Below, piece after piece: positions 46,091 to 57,655 of a stretch of 64,000 nucleotides of DNA (positions within the stretch are counted from its first letter, which is position 1; each line of letters begins with the position of its first letter). This stretch comes from Arcuatula senhousia (Eukaryota; Mollusca; Bivalvia; Mytilida; Mytilidae), in assembly GCA_963971305.1 (NCBI GenBank), contig OZ020303.1, forward strand, positions 30,678,106-30,742,105, given 5' to 3'. The position numbers and the translations under genes were made by a program. Under the pieces are notes generated by a model. That model was given only the letters and a program-made list of their open reading frames with translations, ran no database searches and was not told where the DNA came from.

Positions 46091-46610
46091 AGAGTTAGTT
46101 AGTTAGTTAGTTATTGCTTTACTCCCAAGCACGATTTCGGCTATATCCGGGAGATGAACATGAAAATGGTGATACAATGAACATGAAATGATGATGAAGT
46201 GGATGAAATGGGGACACAAGGCCAATCGGGTAGGAGAGTTTTGACTGCCACTGGAAAAAGGAGTGATGGGTAGGGACGGGAAATTTAGCCTCCTGCATGG
46301 GGATCCTACGGGTCCTACTCTTACCGAGACCTGCAGCAGGGTTCTTTAACGTGCGAGGAACGTGACATTTTTCCCAACACGGTGCACCACTATGGTTTGC
46401 GGTCAAGTTTTCCGCATTATCGCCTGACGACCCCGCATCTCTCGATGTCAGGGCCGCCCCATTCAACCACATGGGGCACACATCCCAGTCGCTTTGTGGG
46501 CAAAGCGGCCTGACCCCGATGTCAGGTTTCTGAGCGCTCTTTAGTGGACTTTTACCGACAAGCTTAGCGCTGCTGCGGGCCTATTAGCCTCCCGGGCCCC
46601 GCACGGGACG
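46091..46610 (-). mobile_element. SINE-like family B, best full-length copy
   Basis: The left end has (GTTA)n, then TATTGCTTTACTCCCAAGCACG, GGCTATATCCGGGAGATGAAC, GGCCAATCGGGTAGGAGAG, TTAGCCTCCTGCATGGGGAT, GTTCTTTAACGTGCGAGGAAC, GGTGCACCACTATGG, GCCTGACGACCCCG, GGCACACATCCCAGTCGC and GGACTTTTACCGACAAGC. The head is GCTGCTGCGGGCCTATTAGCC with CCCGGGCCCCGCACGG. GAATAAAAGAG before it and GAGTAAAAAGAG after it look like a slightly mutated target duplication. The 120-codon ORF is a shadow. Shares its head with family A. Confidence 0.85.
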
Positions 46611-46622
46611 GAGTAAAAAGAG

Positions 46623-49034
46623 AAAAAGGTGCATTCGGATAAATGAGACTACTACCTGTAATCCTATATACGGGTCATAATCCTACCAAAAGTAGGAGAC
46701 AATTAAGACTTTTAAAACAATGAGTAAAATACCATATAGAGGTCGAATAAAACGGTTTCTTTATACCTTGGTAAGCAGCATTTGGTCACAAGGCAATAAA
46801 CCAAACCCATTTGGTATCAATGGACATTACTTGTAACCAAAAACGGCTGGACAATGAAGCATAATCAATTCTGGATTTTTAAAACAGTTTGAATTTAAAA
46901 TGCAGGAAATATTTTGTTATATATAATAAGTATGATAACTGGGTCGGTTATTACCCTCGGGGACTTCTGGTTAACAAGCAGAGGTTGTTGGCCCAATCTA
47001 AAAAAAGTTGACTTTTACCGTTATTTTTGTATAACAATCAACACATTTACTATGAACAAGAATGCGACAAATTTATACAACAAACAATAACTGACATGAC
47101 TACAGATGTCGAATGTTGTTTTACAGTTGAAGGTTAATATATGAATTTTCACCAGTGAAACAATAGAGATGATACATGATTATCCGTTGACCGACATCAC
47201 CAATGCTCCGTTGGTAAAAAAAGGTACAAAAACAGAAGTCTTTCGTTCTTGACAATATAAAAGTATGCTTATTCCAAGAAACATTATCGAAAGTTCAGAA
47301 CTATAATGTAAAGTTTGATAAAGCTGTCACTTTTTGTTTGCTTATATATCTTTTTCAAAATGAATGCATGTAGTTTTGGGAAGCTTCCAGTTCAAAGCTC
47401 AACTTTTAATGCAAGCATTTTACCCAATCATTTAATATATATGCTCATGGTTTGCGATGATGCTTTTTCACTTACAAAACCCAGCAAACCATAGCAACCT
47501 AAAGGATCGACCATAATTTCTATAGTCATTTTCCAAGAACTATATTACTTGCGCAAACATATATATGCATGCATGGGTGTTGGTACGTAAAATGCACAAA
47601 CATTGAGGTACTATAGTCGATTATACTCTCATGTTTATAAATTCTTAAGATATTGTTCTTCCGCCTTTGTTCTCATGAAAATATCATTTTCTTTTTCCTA
47701 ATACATTGTATGGCTTCACGAATATTTATATACCAGGAAACTCGTAAAAGAAGTTCTTTATGTGCTATAAAATGATTCTGTTGTGTGGAAAAAAGTATCA
47801 GTTATAATTTGATTCAATATTGTGAACTTTCGTATTCATCAAATTTACACATTAGTCAGATATTTATTGAGATCAAGAGATATATATTTATACAAATCGA
47901 CTAAAATTTTATTGTATAAGACAACCTACATTTCAATGAACTTTCAAAAACATGTTACACTGATATGTACATGTATTATCATTATTCAAAATACACGTCT
48001 ATTAAAGGATATAGCCTACGTGGATTCTGTATTTCTTTTATGTTTGGTTGTTGAACTCTATATATGAAAATGATCTGATATTCATTAACAAAATATTCTA
48101 TTGGCATCTGCAGAAGGGCAAATAATAAGAAGTTTAGCATTCTGAAGAATTATCGGTGAAGACATGGCCTTAAATGACATTTTAGGATGGCATAGAAACC
48201 ATTTAACTGCTTGTTCGTCCTTGATGAAGCTTGTCTTCAAAAAATTCATATCATTAAGAATATCCCTCTTCAACGGTTTGTGCCTCTTGACCAGATCTCC
48301 TTATACAATTAAGGCCTGCATGTACAATCACTAAAATTTCATGACTTCACCTGCCTTATTCATTTGGACTGAAGTTGTCAATTTCAAAACTACAGGCTTC
48401 CAAGATAATGCACGATAGTGATTTCGGTGGTGGTAACACCATGCAAAAGTATGCATACCCGTAGCCAGAATTTTTTCTATGCCGTAATTGCCGTAAATTT
48501 GAGCGGTTACGTTGTCTCATATAAGCTACCAAGTGAAAAACTCACATATTCAATAACCGTCTGTTGTGCAAGAACGTTAATTGTTGACCAAAACATGCAA
48601 ATGACAAATATCCCAACCCTAGCAATGCAAGGAAATGCAGTTATTGTTTTTTCCCCGTAATAACTCTTTTTCAACGAGCTTACTACTGCATGCTTAGCAT
48701 TCCGGAACACCTTAGTTTACTTTTTCATTGTACATCATTGTTGTAAATTGATTTCGATTTGTTTTTTTCTATTGCATTATTCGACACTGACCCTTTTTGC
48801 TCCTTTAAGTCCGAATATATGTTTATTCCATCCTCCACTTTTATCTGATCATCAGTTGCACCTGATCAGTTTACCGTATGCATTGCCACGCCTGGGTATA
48901 AAAAATACCTTAATTACAACATGTTATACTCAGAACTGTTGTCTCAGACCATTAAGTTTCGGTAAAAAAAAATATAGACGTCGTTGGTATAAAATAAAGT
49001 TATGTTTGTTAAGAATGAAGACTAATCACCGGCA
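46623..49034. other. No recognisable feature
   Basis: About 2.4 kb of AT-rich unique sequence. ORFs up to 81 codons show no motif. Nothing supported. Confidence 0.45.
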
Positions 49035-49235
49035 TTCCAGGGGGGAGAATTATAGGATAGAGCCGTACTCTGCCTGTTGTGTTACAGTTCTATTTAGACC
49101 AGTCCGGGTAGCCTTATTTTCAAGTCGCAGTCAAACTCGTTTACCCTATATCGGCCTTGCGTTCCAATCCTTCATCATCATTTTATCATCCGACTATGGG
49201 TCACTGTCATGTTCGTATTGTTCTTTACCGTGACT
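49035..49235 (+). mobile_element. Degenerate SINE B fragment
   Basis: AAGTCGCAGTCAAACTCG, TATCGGCCTTGCGTTCCAATCC and TTCATCATCATTTTATCATCC follow the B order at low identity. The 161-codon ORF ending at 49233 runs through it and is not credible. Confidence 0.4.
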
Positions 49236-49896
49236 GAGTCGTGTTCATTAGCCGGACAACCGTATTTTTGTTCTAGATTGCTCTGTATTGAATTGCATCA
49301 TAGTTGATAAAGTTAAAAATAAACATGCGAGGCATGAGAACGGTAACACACAGTATCCTTCTAATAATTCAAGACCCAATCACAGGACATGTGACCGGTC
49401 TGCAATGAAGCTAGGCCTAGCTCTGATGCAGAATAGTAATAAAAGTTTAAACGATGGGGTCTGATTGTGTTTCATTGTTTTGTGACTTTGCCATTAATTC
49501 ATGCATGTGTAAAGGTGCATCGCAACTTATACATGATCTAAATCCATGTTTGATGTTTCCAGACTTTAAGAATAAGAACTGGTCCGAGTGTCTATACGAT
49601 GGTCGTCAATGAGCGTTTGTTGCATCTTACAACAGAGACCTGCTTGCAGGCGCGTAGCTGCCGTTAGGCAAAAAAGCTTTTGCCTGCACTTAATTTTGCC
49701 AATTTTTTTTTTTTTTTTTAAAGTTCCTCACACATTATACTGTTGATCGTTAATGTATTGATATTAAAATCTGTTTATCTGTTAGTGTTTAAAGTAGAAT
49801 GCATCATGATCAGTATATTGTCAAATTGCGGATCTCCGATGTTGTTCAGGCTTTTGTACTGTTTACAAGTGATCATCCCGGCAATCTTTGAAAAAA

Positions 49897-50145
49897 ATGA
49901 AAAAGTTTGATTTCTACTATAAGCCAATTGATCAGAGGGCTAGTGTTACACATGACTCGGAAGCAGCATCAACAAGTTCTTCGGCGTCTCCTACATGTAG
50001 TTCTAAAGTCGATCCTCCGTATCCGGATATAGGCAAATTGTCAGATGCCGAACTGTCATTGCATCAGACCAAAGTTGATCTTCTGAAGATGGATTGGGAG
50101 CCAAACCAATACACTTACTTCTCTTTTGTTAATGTGAGCTTTTAG
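49897..50145 (+). pseudogene. Transposase N-terminal exon remnant (hAT/ZMYM-like)
   Basis: An 82-codon frame from ATG at 49897, 250 bp inside the left end of the hAT-like element. The product starts MKKFDFYYKPIDQ, has a serine/proline-rich stretch (residues about 20-40), then PYPDIGKLSDAELSL and LLKMDWEPNQYTY. This order (basic start, FF/FY-KP, low-complexity linker, DIG...LSD...W.P..Y) is what I recall from N-termini of hAT transposases with a TTF-type zinc finger. The frame ends soon after GTGAGC at 50134, which could be a splice donor. The TTF finger, the DDE-type catalytic region and the dimerisation domain are absent downstream, so it is non-functional. Similarity is from memory only. 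Confidence 0.45.
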
Positions 50146-50369
50146 TAACATGCACAATACTAACTAGCACCATTTATAAAGGCAAGTCGAGTTGGGCGAT
50201 ACACCTGAATATGCCATTACATTGTATGTTTGCACAAAATTGAAATATTAAATAGAAAAAATAGTTTGAAACTCGCTGAAGTCCCATTTCAATTTGTTAA
50301 CTTATAATATGTTTTTATCGTAAATTAAATTGAGATTTAGGCATAATATATTTATATACATACGTCCGT

Positions 50370-50880
50370 ACGTCTTTAGAATTTTTATGGTCGAACATGT
50401 AGTTTTACCCTTTTCTGTCCGTCCGTCCGTATGACACATTAAGATTTTTGGTTAGGTTCTTGGTATTACATAATATTATTTTATATAATAGGGTTATGAT
50501 ATTTTCACCAGTAAGTGTGCGCTGGATAGCATTTTAAAACCCACCGCCATGAATCCGTCGGTGTGTGTAACAATTTTCTGGACGCAACTCCTGAAATCGC
50601 TGTGAAAATGGTCAGGATATAAATGATTTCTTGTTGTTCGAGTAACAGCGACTGACAATAAATATACATGGTCATTTGGCAAAACAAATTAAATGATGGT
50701 GAACAAAACGTTTTTCTATGTCTCTCCTCTACTTTTGTGGCGAGATATATTGTATTTTGTCGTGTCCGTCTGTCTGTCTATCGTCACAAAGTTTGTTAGT
50801 GCAACTACTCCGAAACCACTGAACGGATTGGAATTCGGTGAAATTTATACATTTCCCGACAACTCTTTTACCTAGATGTT
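50370..50880. mobile_element. Repeat fragments inside the hAT-like element
   Basis: CTGTCCGTCCGTCCGTATG at about 50417 and GTGTCCGTCTGTCTGTCTATC followed by ACTCCGAAACCACTGAACGG (about 50761-50825) resemble edges of tandem-core elements of the D type. Their full borders are not visible. Confidence 0.3.
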
Positions 50881-51128
50881 TTTATAAAACTGATATTTTG
50901 CATTATGATTGCAAATTTAATGTCAAAAGTTTTATATAGTTGCACCCAGGAGAGTGGCAAAATGAACCTCTTAAACGCTATTTCCGCAGAGCTTCCGGGG
51001 GGCTTTGCCCCACAGGGCCCCCCACCAGGGCTCCGCCCTGGACCTGCTGGGGGCCTTTAGCGGCCCCCAGACCCCTCGCCGTAAGTTTGCCTACACTTCC
51101 CTTTTGTCCCAGCTACGCCCCTGGCTTG

Positions 51129-52165
51129 ATAGGGATATCTGCAGTTACTATAGTCGAAGCAAGAGCAAGTATTCATTCAGCAATGTCCTACATCTTGTTG
51201 TCTATATACAACCTCACCATGTCTTATGTATGTTTTATACAAAGTTGAGTCTTAAATGATGGAATCTCTGCATTGAACAATTTTGGGTTCTTTAATGGGC
51301 TGTTTAAAAATTTCATCGTAAATCATCTTGAAACTTTCCCCACTTATGCCAACATCTATATATACATAGTAAGGACTTGACATATTACACATTTAACGGA
51401 AGTATTTAGCTCTTTCAACCTTTTACTATGATATCAGCGGCATACGGAAGACCTTTATATGGATGGGGAAAGCACCGTTAATAGCATCTGTTTCGGAAAT
51501 TGTTTCATACATTCATGCTTTCTAAACATGTAAGGAAGAGTGTATGAAATATAAAATAAAAGCAAAGTCTACTGGAACCAAACAAAATCCCGAGCGGTAA
51601 ACCTAGATGTGCATGCCATATGAAGCACAATTAACAAGTCTGTATAGAGAGTGTTTATTTTTTTTCTAAATTTATGTGAAGCAGACTTCTTTTACTCACT
51701 TTTATAGACAAAACAGACCGTAGAATAGCTCTTTCTTTTAACCTAACCTTCCGTTATATCTATTAATCTTCGGTTTGGTGACTTTCTTCATCTCATATAT
51801 TCCCAAGAACTTGAGATAAAGGGGACACTACTGCATGATTCTAGAAAAGTGCTTCATATTTAGATCTACATTTCGAAATAAACACTCAAGAAAGACTTTC
51901 AACAAAAATCTATGACAAACGTGATGACTTTAACTTTTCCTTCTCCATCCGCCCCAGCTTATGGGGTTAAAAATTCACATTTAACAACTGATTCGTGGGG
52001 TATACATGTGTTTCCTTGATTGTACAGAACACGTAACATGCAAATTGCTATAAGAGGGTTATGTTGCTCCTCGATTGAAGTCTTCACTTAAGAAATTATA
52101 TGGAGCTCATAGCGAAATATGAAATTTCTATTTCTCAGATGAGTACATTTGATGTTCGTTTGTCA
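51129..52165. other. No recognisable feature
   Basis: AT-rich unique sequence. Nothing supported. Confidence 0.5.
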
Positions 52166-52427
52166 TAGGGTTTTTTTGTTGTCTTTTACCAGATTTGACA
52201 CGCTGTATTCACCGTTAGCAACACGACGGATTTATTGCAACAAACATGAACTGCTCACCCTTCCGGTGCACTGAGTTCACTCTTTTTACGACTTGAGTTC
52301 CTGCATGTTGTTGATTGTTTTTCAGTTATTTTTTATGTGTTTTGTCTTTCGGGTTTTTTTGTGGTGTTCTCGTTTGTGTTTACTGGTTTTGTCTTTGCTC
52401 TTTCGAACATTTGACATTCAAATGTCC
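52166..52427 (+). mobile_element. Family C, long form, first of a tandem pair
   Basis: TAGGGTTTTTTTG, CTTTTACCAGATTTGACAC, ACTGCTCACCCTTCCGGTGCAC, GAGTTCACTC and TTTACTGGTTTTGTC, ending at TTGACATTCAAATGTCC. It lacks the last 25 bp or so of the right end because the second copy begins there. Confidence 0.75.
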
Positions 52428-52694
52428 AGATTTGACCAACACTTACTCGATCTTTGGCAACGTGACGGGTGTGCTATAGCAAGCAGGAACTGCTTACTCT
52501 TCCGGAGCACCCGAGTTCACTCTCGTTTCGACTTGAGTTCACGTTGCTGAATGCGGTTTTGTTGTTATGTGTGTGTGTGTTTTATGTTGTTATGTGGTTT
52601 GTTTTGTTGTGATGAGTTTTTGTCTGCCGGTTTTGTCTTTGTCTTTACGGTTTTATGATACTGATTACCCCTTTGGTATACCTTTGCTTCTTCC
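52428..52694 (+). mobile_element. Family C, long form, second of a tandem pair
   Basis: Begins at AGATTTGACC, directly after the first copy. It then has GGCAACGTGACGGGTGTGC, TATAGCAAGCAGGAACTGC, TTACTCTTCCGGAGCACCCG and GTTCACTCTCG, and reaches the proper right end at TTTGCTTCTTCC. A TG microsatellite has grown in its T/G-rich part near 52570. Confidence 0.75.
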
Positions 52695-53610
52695 AATATG
52701 TACCTCTTTGGTTCCTTAAAAGCTTCGCCACCATACTCCGTGCTGTCTTTTTAAAACATGAATCCAACGTATCTAAAGACTAGATTAGAAAATTTTCAAT
52801 AGAACACAATATAACACAATATATTACTCTTAATGACACTATGACATGTCCTTTGGAAACACAATACCTACCCCAAAACCCATGCATGCACGATAGAAAC
52901 ACGAAATAAAAACAGTAACAATGTCAATTATACTGTTAAGCAACAATGTCCTAAACAAAGACACCAATTGCAATAAAAACAAAGATCTAGTAGCCACCAC
53001 GCCTCGTCTTTGTCACCTTGACTTTCATCTTGTCACGTAAATAACATTGTAATTGTATGGATCAATGGCCGATCCATGTTGGCTCCATTCATGCTTCACG
53101 TCTGATGTGTAAGTCGGTGCTTTCATCAACGAAATCCAATTAATACTTTATGAACCTTGGGTAGCATTTTTACTTTTCTAGTGGATCTATTGATTTGGCA
53201 AGGTCCAATGAATACGACAACAACAACTTGAAATGCAGAATTTTTAATCTTATGGTCACGAATTTAAGCTAAAATAGTAATAAATATACTAGATAAGTAT
53301 GAAATTTAACTGAAAAAAATATTTTAAATAAATAAATAACATGTTTTTACATTAACTTAAGTGATTTTAAACAGAATCAACAAATTATGGTGTATTTTTT
53401 TCAAGGTCGGAAGATGACTATCTTCAACCTGGAGAGTACATTGAAAACACGGATGCTAAAAGTACACTCAATATTTAAATATTCACAACATATTCGTTCG
53501 TACTCATATGGACGCTGAGAATAGCATATGGGTTATGCAGGATGTATTGAGAAGACTGCACACAATACGTGAAAAACATTCTATAATTAGAGTTCTGAGG
53601 TATTAAAACT
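52695..53610. other. No recognisable feature
   Basis: AT-rich unique sequence. Nothing supported. Confidence 0.5.
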
Positions 53611-54075
53611 GCCGTGTTGGTCCCGTGGGTGGTGAATAGGCCCGCAGCAGCGCTAAGCCTGTTGGTAAAAGCTCCTATAGAGTGCAAAATCTGACATTGG
53701 ATCATGCCTACAAAGCGACTGCATGGGATATGTGCCCGAGTTGGTTGAATGCGGTAGTCCTGTCATAATGAATGCCGGGGTCATCAGACCATAATGCAGA
53801 AAACTTGATTGCAAACCACAGTGGTGCAACGTGTTAAAAATGTCATGTTCCTCGCACGTTAAAGAACCCTGTTGTATATATAGGTCTCGGTAAGAGTAGG
53901 ACCAGAATGATCCCCATGCAGGAGGCTAAATTTATCCATTACTCCCTTTTTCCAGTATCATCCCCGATTGGCCTTGTGTTTCTCATCATTTCATGTTCAT
54001 TTTATCATCCCTTTCATGTTCATCTTCCGGATATAGCAGAAACTGTGCTGCTTGGAAGTAAAGAGATAACTCACT
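53611..54075 (+). mobile_element. SINE-like family B copy, near full length
   Basis: Head GTGTTGGTCCCGTGGGTGG, GAATAGGCCCGCAGCAGCGC and TAAGCCTGTTGGTAAAAGC. It continues with GTTGAATGCGGTAGTCC, TTGCAAACCACAGTGGTGCA, TCCTCGCACGTTAAAGAACCC, GGTCTCGGTAAGAGTAGGACC, CCATGCAGGAGGCTAAATTT and CCGATTGGCCTTGTG. The tail side has TTCATGTTCATC, GGATATAGCAGAAA and ACTCACTAACT at the very end. The 5' GC-rich head is partly eroded. Confidence 0.8.
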
Positions 54076-56174
54076 AACTGAAGTATCATACAGGCATACG
54101 AAAAGCCCCTATACATCTGTAACCCCGCGTCTGTTACGGGGACAAGTTTTAAATAGAGTTCTATTTGAATAATCGTGCGTACGTTGCACTTTATTTACTA
54201 GACTTTTACACAATCCTTACATTTAATTCATATAAAGACGTTAATCCCTTTTACAGATGTTGCCGAATAGTTTCTTTTCTATGATCTAACGTCTTTCAAC
54301 AAAAGATGATTTTCTAAAGAAAATACTTGCCGTAACAAAAACAACATGTTACATGTTTGTTATATCTGGTTTAACCTTTGTTCCTTTTCTCCTTCAAGTT
54401 GTTTACTTGTGAAAAATAATTATATATCTTTATTACTTAGCTCGATTCATGGGATGGTTTCATTCAAATTCAGATTTATTCATGACTGCAGTTTTTTATT
54501 AATAGACGATACTAGGACGTCTTTTTGTTAGTTCATAATATAGTAATAAGAAAAGTCATATTAATGAAATAAATCTTGGTTCGTGTAAACCAAGGTTATT
54601 TGATCATGCTGCTTTTGGCCTTCACGGTTCTAGCTTGTCGTATATATATGCTATATATAAATGAAATAACTTGATTTTAGATTGAAATACTTTGCCTTTT
54701 CAATAGATGTTTAAATGTTAATGTGTAACGATGAAGTGCCCAGTACCATGCGAGACTGTGAGACTCTGTGTCTAAGGAAAAAATTATTGTGGTCACTTTT
54801 TTAAATATATCGTTTTTTGTTCCTCTCAAAAAGTTAGAATATATTTAGATTTATTTAAAATGTATTTTTCAATGTATTGCAATATGTTTTTTTATGCTGT
54901 TTTCATTTCAAAAGTTGAAATATATTCAAATTTATTTAAAATGTATTACAAGCTGTTGATTTTATGAAATATGGTTGTTGCCAGGTCCGTTTGTTGACAG
55001 CTGGTCTAACGGACTGTTACCAGCTGTTTAACGGACAATGTAACTTATGGTGTGTCATCTGGTATGAGACAACCATTAGGTTAATAATGAGGCAGTCAAA
55101 ATTTATTTTGATACATTTTCACCCTGTATTAACACTTAGGAATTTTTTTTAAAAAATTTTAATTAATGAGATGAAACTATACTGGTTTCACTTTTTGTGA
55201 TATAAAAACTTCAGTTCAATATTAGTTTTTAAGATAATTTATGATATTTTGTTGTATTTCGAGTAAAAGTCGACTGGAAAAACTTTGACAAAATTAGTTC
55301 TGCAATGTACTTACACATCCTATTCATATTTCAGGTTCGTAGCAGACCTTCTTCCTGTTACACGAAAACCGACTATTTTTTACTTTGACCGTTCTAGATA
55401 TTATAGCACAAAATTCATAACTTTTCATTAATGACTGGTATTTTTGTTGAAAAAAAAACATAGACCTTGAAACTGTTAAGATTAATATAATGGTTTTTAA
55501 GATAGATAATAATGTTAAACTACGTAGAAACAAATCTCAAGTTTCTGAAACGAATACTTAGGATTCATATAACATCTACTTAGCATGCATAACTGTCCAG
55601 TTTTCAGTTCAAGTTTACTACTGCACCGATCATGCCGATAGTACATTTTGAAGCATCATGACAATAGGTATTTGTTACAATAATAAACACAACGCATATA
55701 TGTGTGCAATTATCTGTCGATTCTAATATTTGCCTTTAATTTATTGCGCAAATAAGAAAAACATGTTCAAGGTTAACTATTATATATAGTGCATCATTTC
55801 TCGAAAGTAAGTTAGAGTATGTAAAAGCAGTGTCGTTTACAGCAGTTGGCTTTCCCCACACTTCTATTTTCTAGTGGCGATTGAAACTCGCCTGTTTACT
55901 ATTTTCGCCTTCAAATTGTTTACCACTTGCATCCACTTCATATTCATCGCCCATCCCCCCTTAAACGTACATGTATTTCGACATGCTTGGAACTATAAAG
56001 AATTAATAATTTGGTCTTAGAATAATGCAATTTTTTTACATGTATTATGATTTTGTATAATAACTGTTAAATACAATGCATATGCGTTACAACCAGTTCA
56101 ACGAACCCATTTTTATAATTTATTTTACCGGTTCTTCCAGTATTATATCAAGGCCGTCGGACAATGGTGCGATC
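54076..56174. other. No recognisable feature; possible old SINE B trace
   Basis: AT-rich unique sequence. At 55865-56000, ATCCACTTCATATTCATCGC and CATGCTTGGAACTATAAAG faintly recall the B tail, too weak to call. Nothing else seen. Confidence 0.4.
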
Positions 56175-56306
56175 GCACCCCCTGTTGCATAAAATATAAT
56201 GGAAAACTCTCTAGGAATGCACCAAACCCAACCAAAATGGGCACCCCCTGTTGCATTAAATATTATGGAAACACTCTCTAGGAATGCACCAAACTCCATC
56301 AAAATG
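56175..56306 (+). repeat. 66-bp tandem duplication
   Basis: Two copies beginning GCACCCCCTGTTGCAT, with TATTATGGAAACACTCTCTA and GGAATGCACCAAACCC. They differ at few positions. The flanking GC-richer sequence (to 56410) may belong to an unidentified element. Confidence 0.85.
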
Positions 56307-56537
56307 GAGCCAATTTTAGAAAATGTTCTCCTACTGGATAGGAAACTCCTTTCAGACCCTTTCCTCGCACCCCCTTGCCAGAGACGTGTCGACGGCCCAG
56401 ATGATGGTTACCTGTATAATTCTGAAGTGAAAGAAAAAAGGACATAGTTTAATACCAGATAAATAAGCTAGGTTCCTTTTTAAAACAATCAAATGTACTG
56501 AGGGTAAGGTATTCTAACTTTTTGCTGGTTTAATTAA

Positions 56538-57082
56538 GGTTAGTGAGGACACCTGTCATGTGACCAAAAACAGCTAAAAATGCAAAAAACAAGTGCAGAC
56601 GTCACAAATACCTTGAAATTTGTGTTGAATAGTTTAATTTAATATAACTTTATCAAAATAAATTAATTTTAATACAAATAAAACAACCACTCCTTCATAA
56701 ATATTTTTTTCAAGTAAAACAAGGGAGACAATCCACTTAAAAAATGACCAAAAAATTACAAAGATTTGTGAAGTAGAGAGAAAAGTAAGCTGGTGACCCC
56801 CAGTTTTTATTGTTTCATTTCAAAATATATTGTATTTCATTGATTTTTATCAAATAAAAATAAAATTTAAATTCGTGGATTTTTTCTGCGACAAGATTTT
56901 ATGCTCATTATTTGGCCTTTCCTATATAATATATAGTAATTTGGGACAACATTGGAAAAACAAGCCTGGAAAGGGGGTCCAATATTTTTACACAAGATAA
57001 AGTATATAACTGATACTAATATATCAAAAAATTGGACATTTTAAATTCGGAATTATTTTGGGGTCAGGTGTCCTCACTAACC
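56538..57082. mobile_element. TTAA-flanked TIR element
   Basis: GGTTAGTGAGGACACCTG at the left and CAGGTGTCCTCACTAACC at the right are perfectly inverted (18 bp). TTAA flanks both sides (56534-56537 and 57083-57086). The 545-bp AT-rich interior has no transposase. TTAA targets are used by piggyBac and Kolobok elements. The GG start fits Kolobok better than piggyBac, which usually starts CC. Confidence 0.75.
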
Positions 57083-57089
57083 TTAAGTG

Positions 57090-57201
57090 TTCTGTACATG
57101 TATATATATATTTTTCTTGTGTACTGTCTACTGATTTGTTATTTTGTCACAAACTTTTAAGTTATTAACGACAATAAAATTTGATTTGATTTGATTTGAT
57201 G
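57090..57201 (+). mobile_element. 3' end of a non-LTR retroelement or SINE
   Basis: TTATTAACGACAATAAAATTT precedes four units of TTTGA/GATTT (57179-57201). A short AATAAA-containing end with a pentanucleotide tail is typical of RTE/CR1-like elements and their SINEs. Only about 110 bp can be assigned. Confidence 0.35.
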
Positions 57202-57608
57202 TTAATTTCAGCGATTGTTAAATAAAACGACCTAGTTAATTAAACAACTTTTGAATTCCAAAATAGGATAAAAAAACGTACATGTCAACATGCATACTTC
57301 AACCTCCTTTTATAAGCGTTTTATAGTTCATTTTCTATATAAAGAAAAAGAAAACAATAAAGTCATATTTATGTCGTCTGTTGCTATTTTAACGATATCA
57401 AAAGTCATTCATTTTGACTATTAAATAACTTGTTGAAAACAATGATGTTATTAATTTTTTTCACAGAAATAAAATAATAAATCTATTTTTGTATCTTTGC
57501 ACTTCATATGAAAAAGCCACTTATATACATAAGTACAATTTACTTAAACAAAAGACGTGAAATATCGTCTGTAGACTTTACAAGCTTCAATATCTTTTTA
57601 TTTTATTT

Positions 57609-57655
57609 TTTTTTACCAGAGTCTGTAACTGTTTTTTACCAGAGTCTGTAACTGT
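57609..57655 (+). repeat. 23-bp perfect tandem duplication
   Basis: TTACCAGAGTCTGTAACTG with preceding T's occurs twice in a row. Confidence 0.9.

Larger units (their letters stand above)
49647..51123 (+). mobile_element. hAT-like DNA transposon, internally decayed
   Basis: The left end CAGGCGCGTAGCTG and the complement of the right end, CAGGGGCGTAGCTG, are inverted with one mismatch. GCTTG lies on both sides (49642-49646 and 51124-51128). The right subterminal part is very GC-rich and self-complementary (GGGGGGCTTTGCCCC, CCAGGGCTCCGCCCTGG, GGGGGCCTTTAGCGGCCCCC at 50995-51072). I associate this layout with CAGGGGCGTAGC-type hAT elements in marine animals. A 5-bp duplication fits the hAT5 group better than the usual 8 bp. 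The interior holds a transposase-like exon (49897-50145) and fragments of other repeats. Confidence 0.6.

Noticed and set aside
46119..46481. 120-codon minus-strand ORF with proline and arginine
   Set aside because: It lies wholly within SINE B, is GC-rich by inheritance from the element, and is not preserved in other B copies.
48748..49233. 161-codon ORF
   Set aside because: It runs from unique AT-rich sequence into a degraded SINE B. No recognisable motif.
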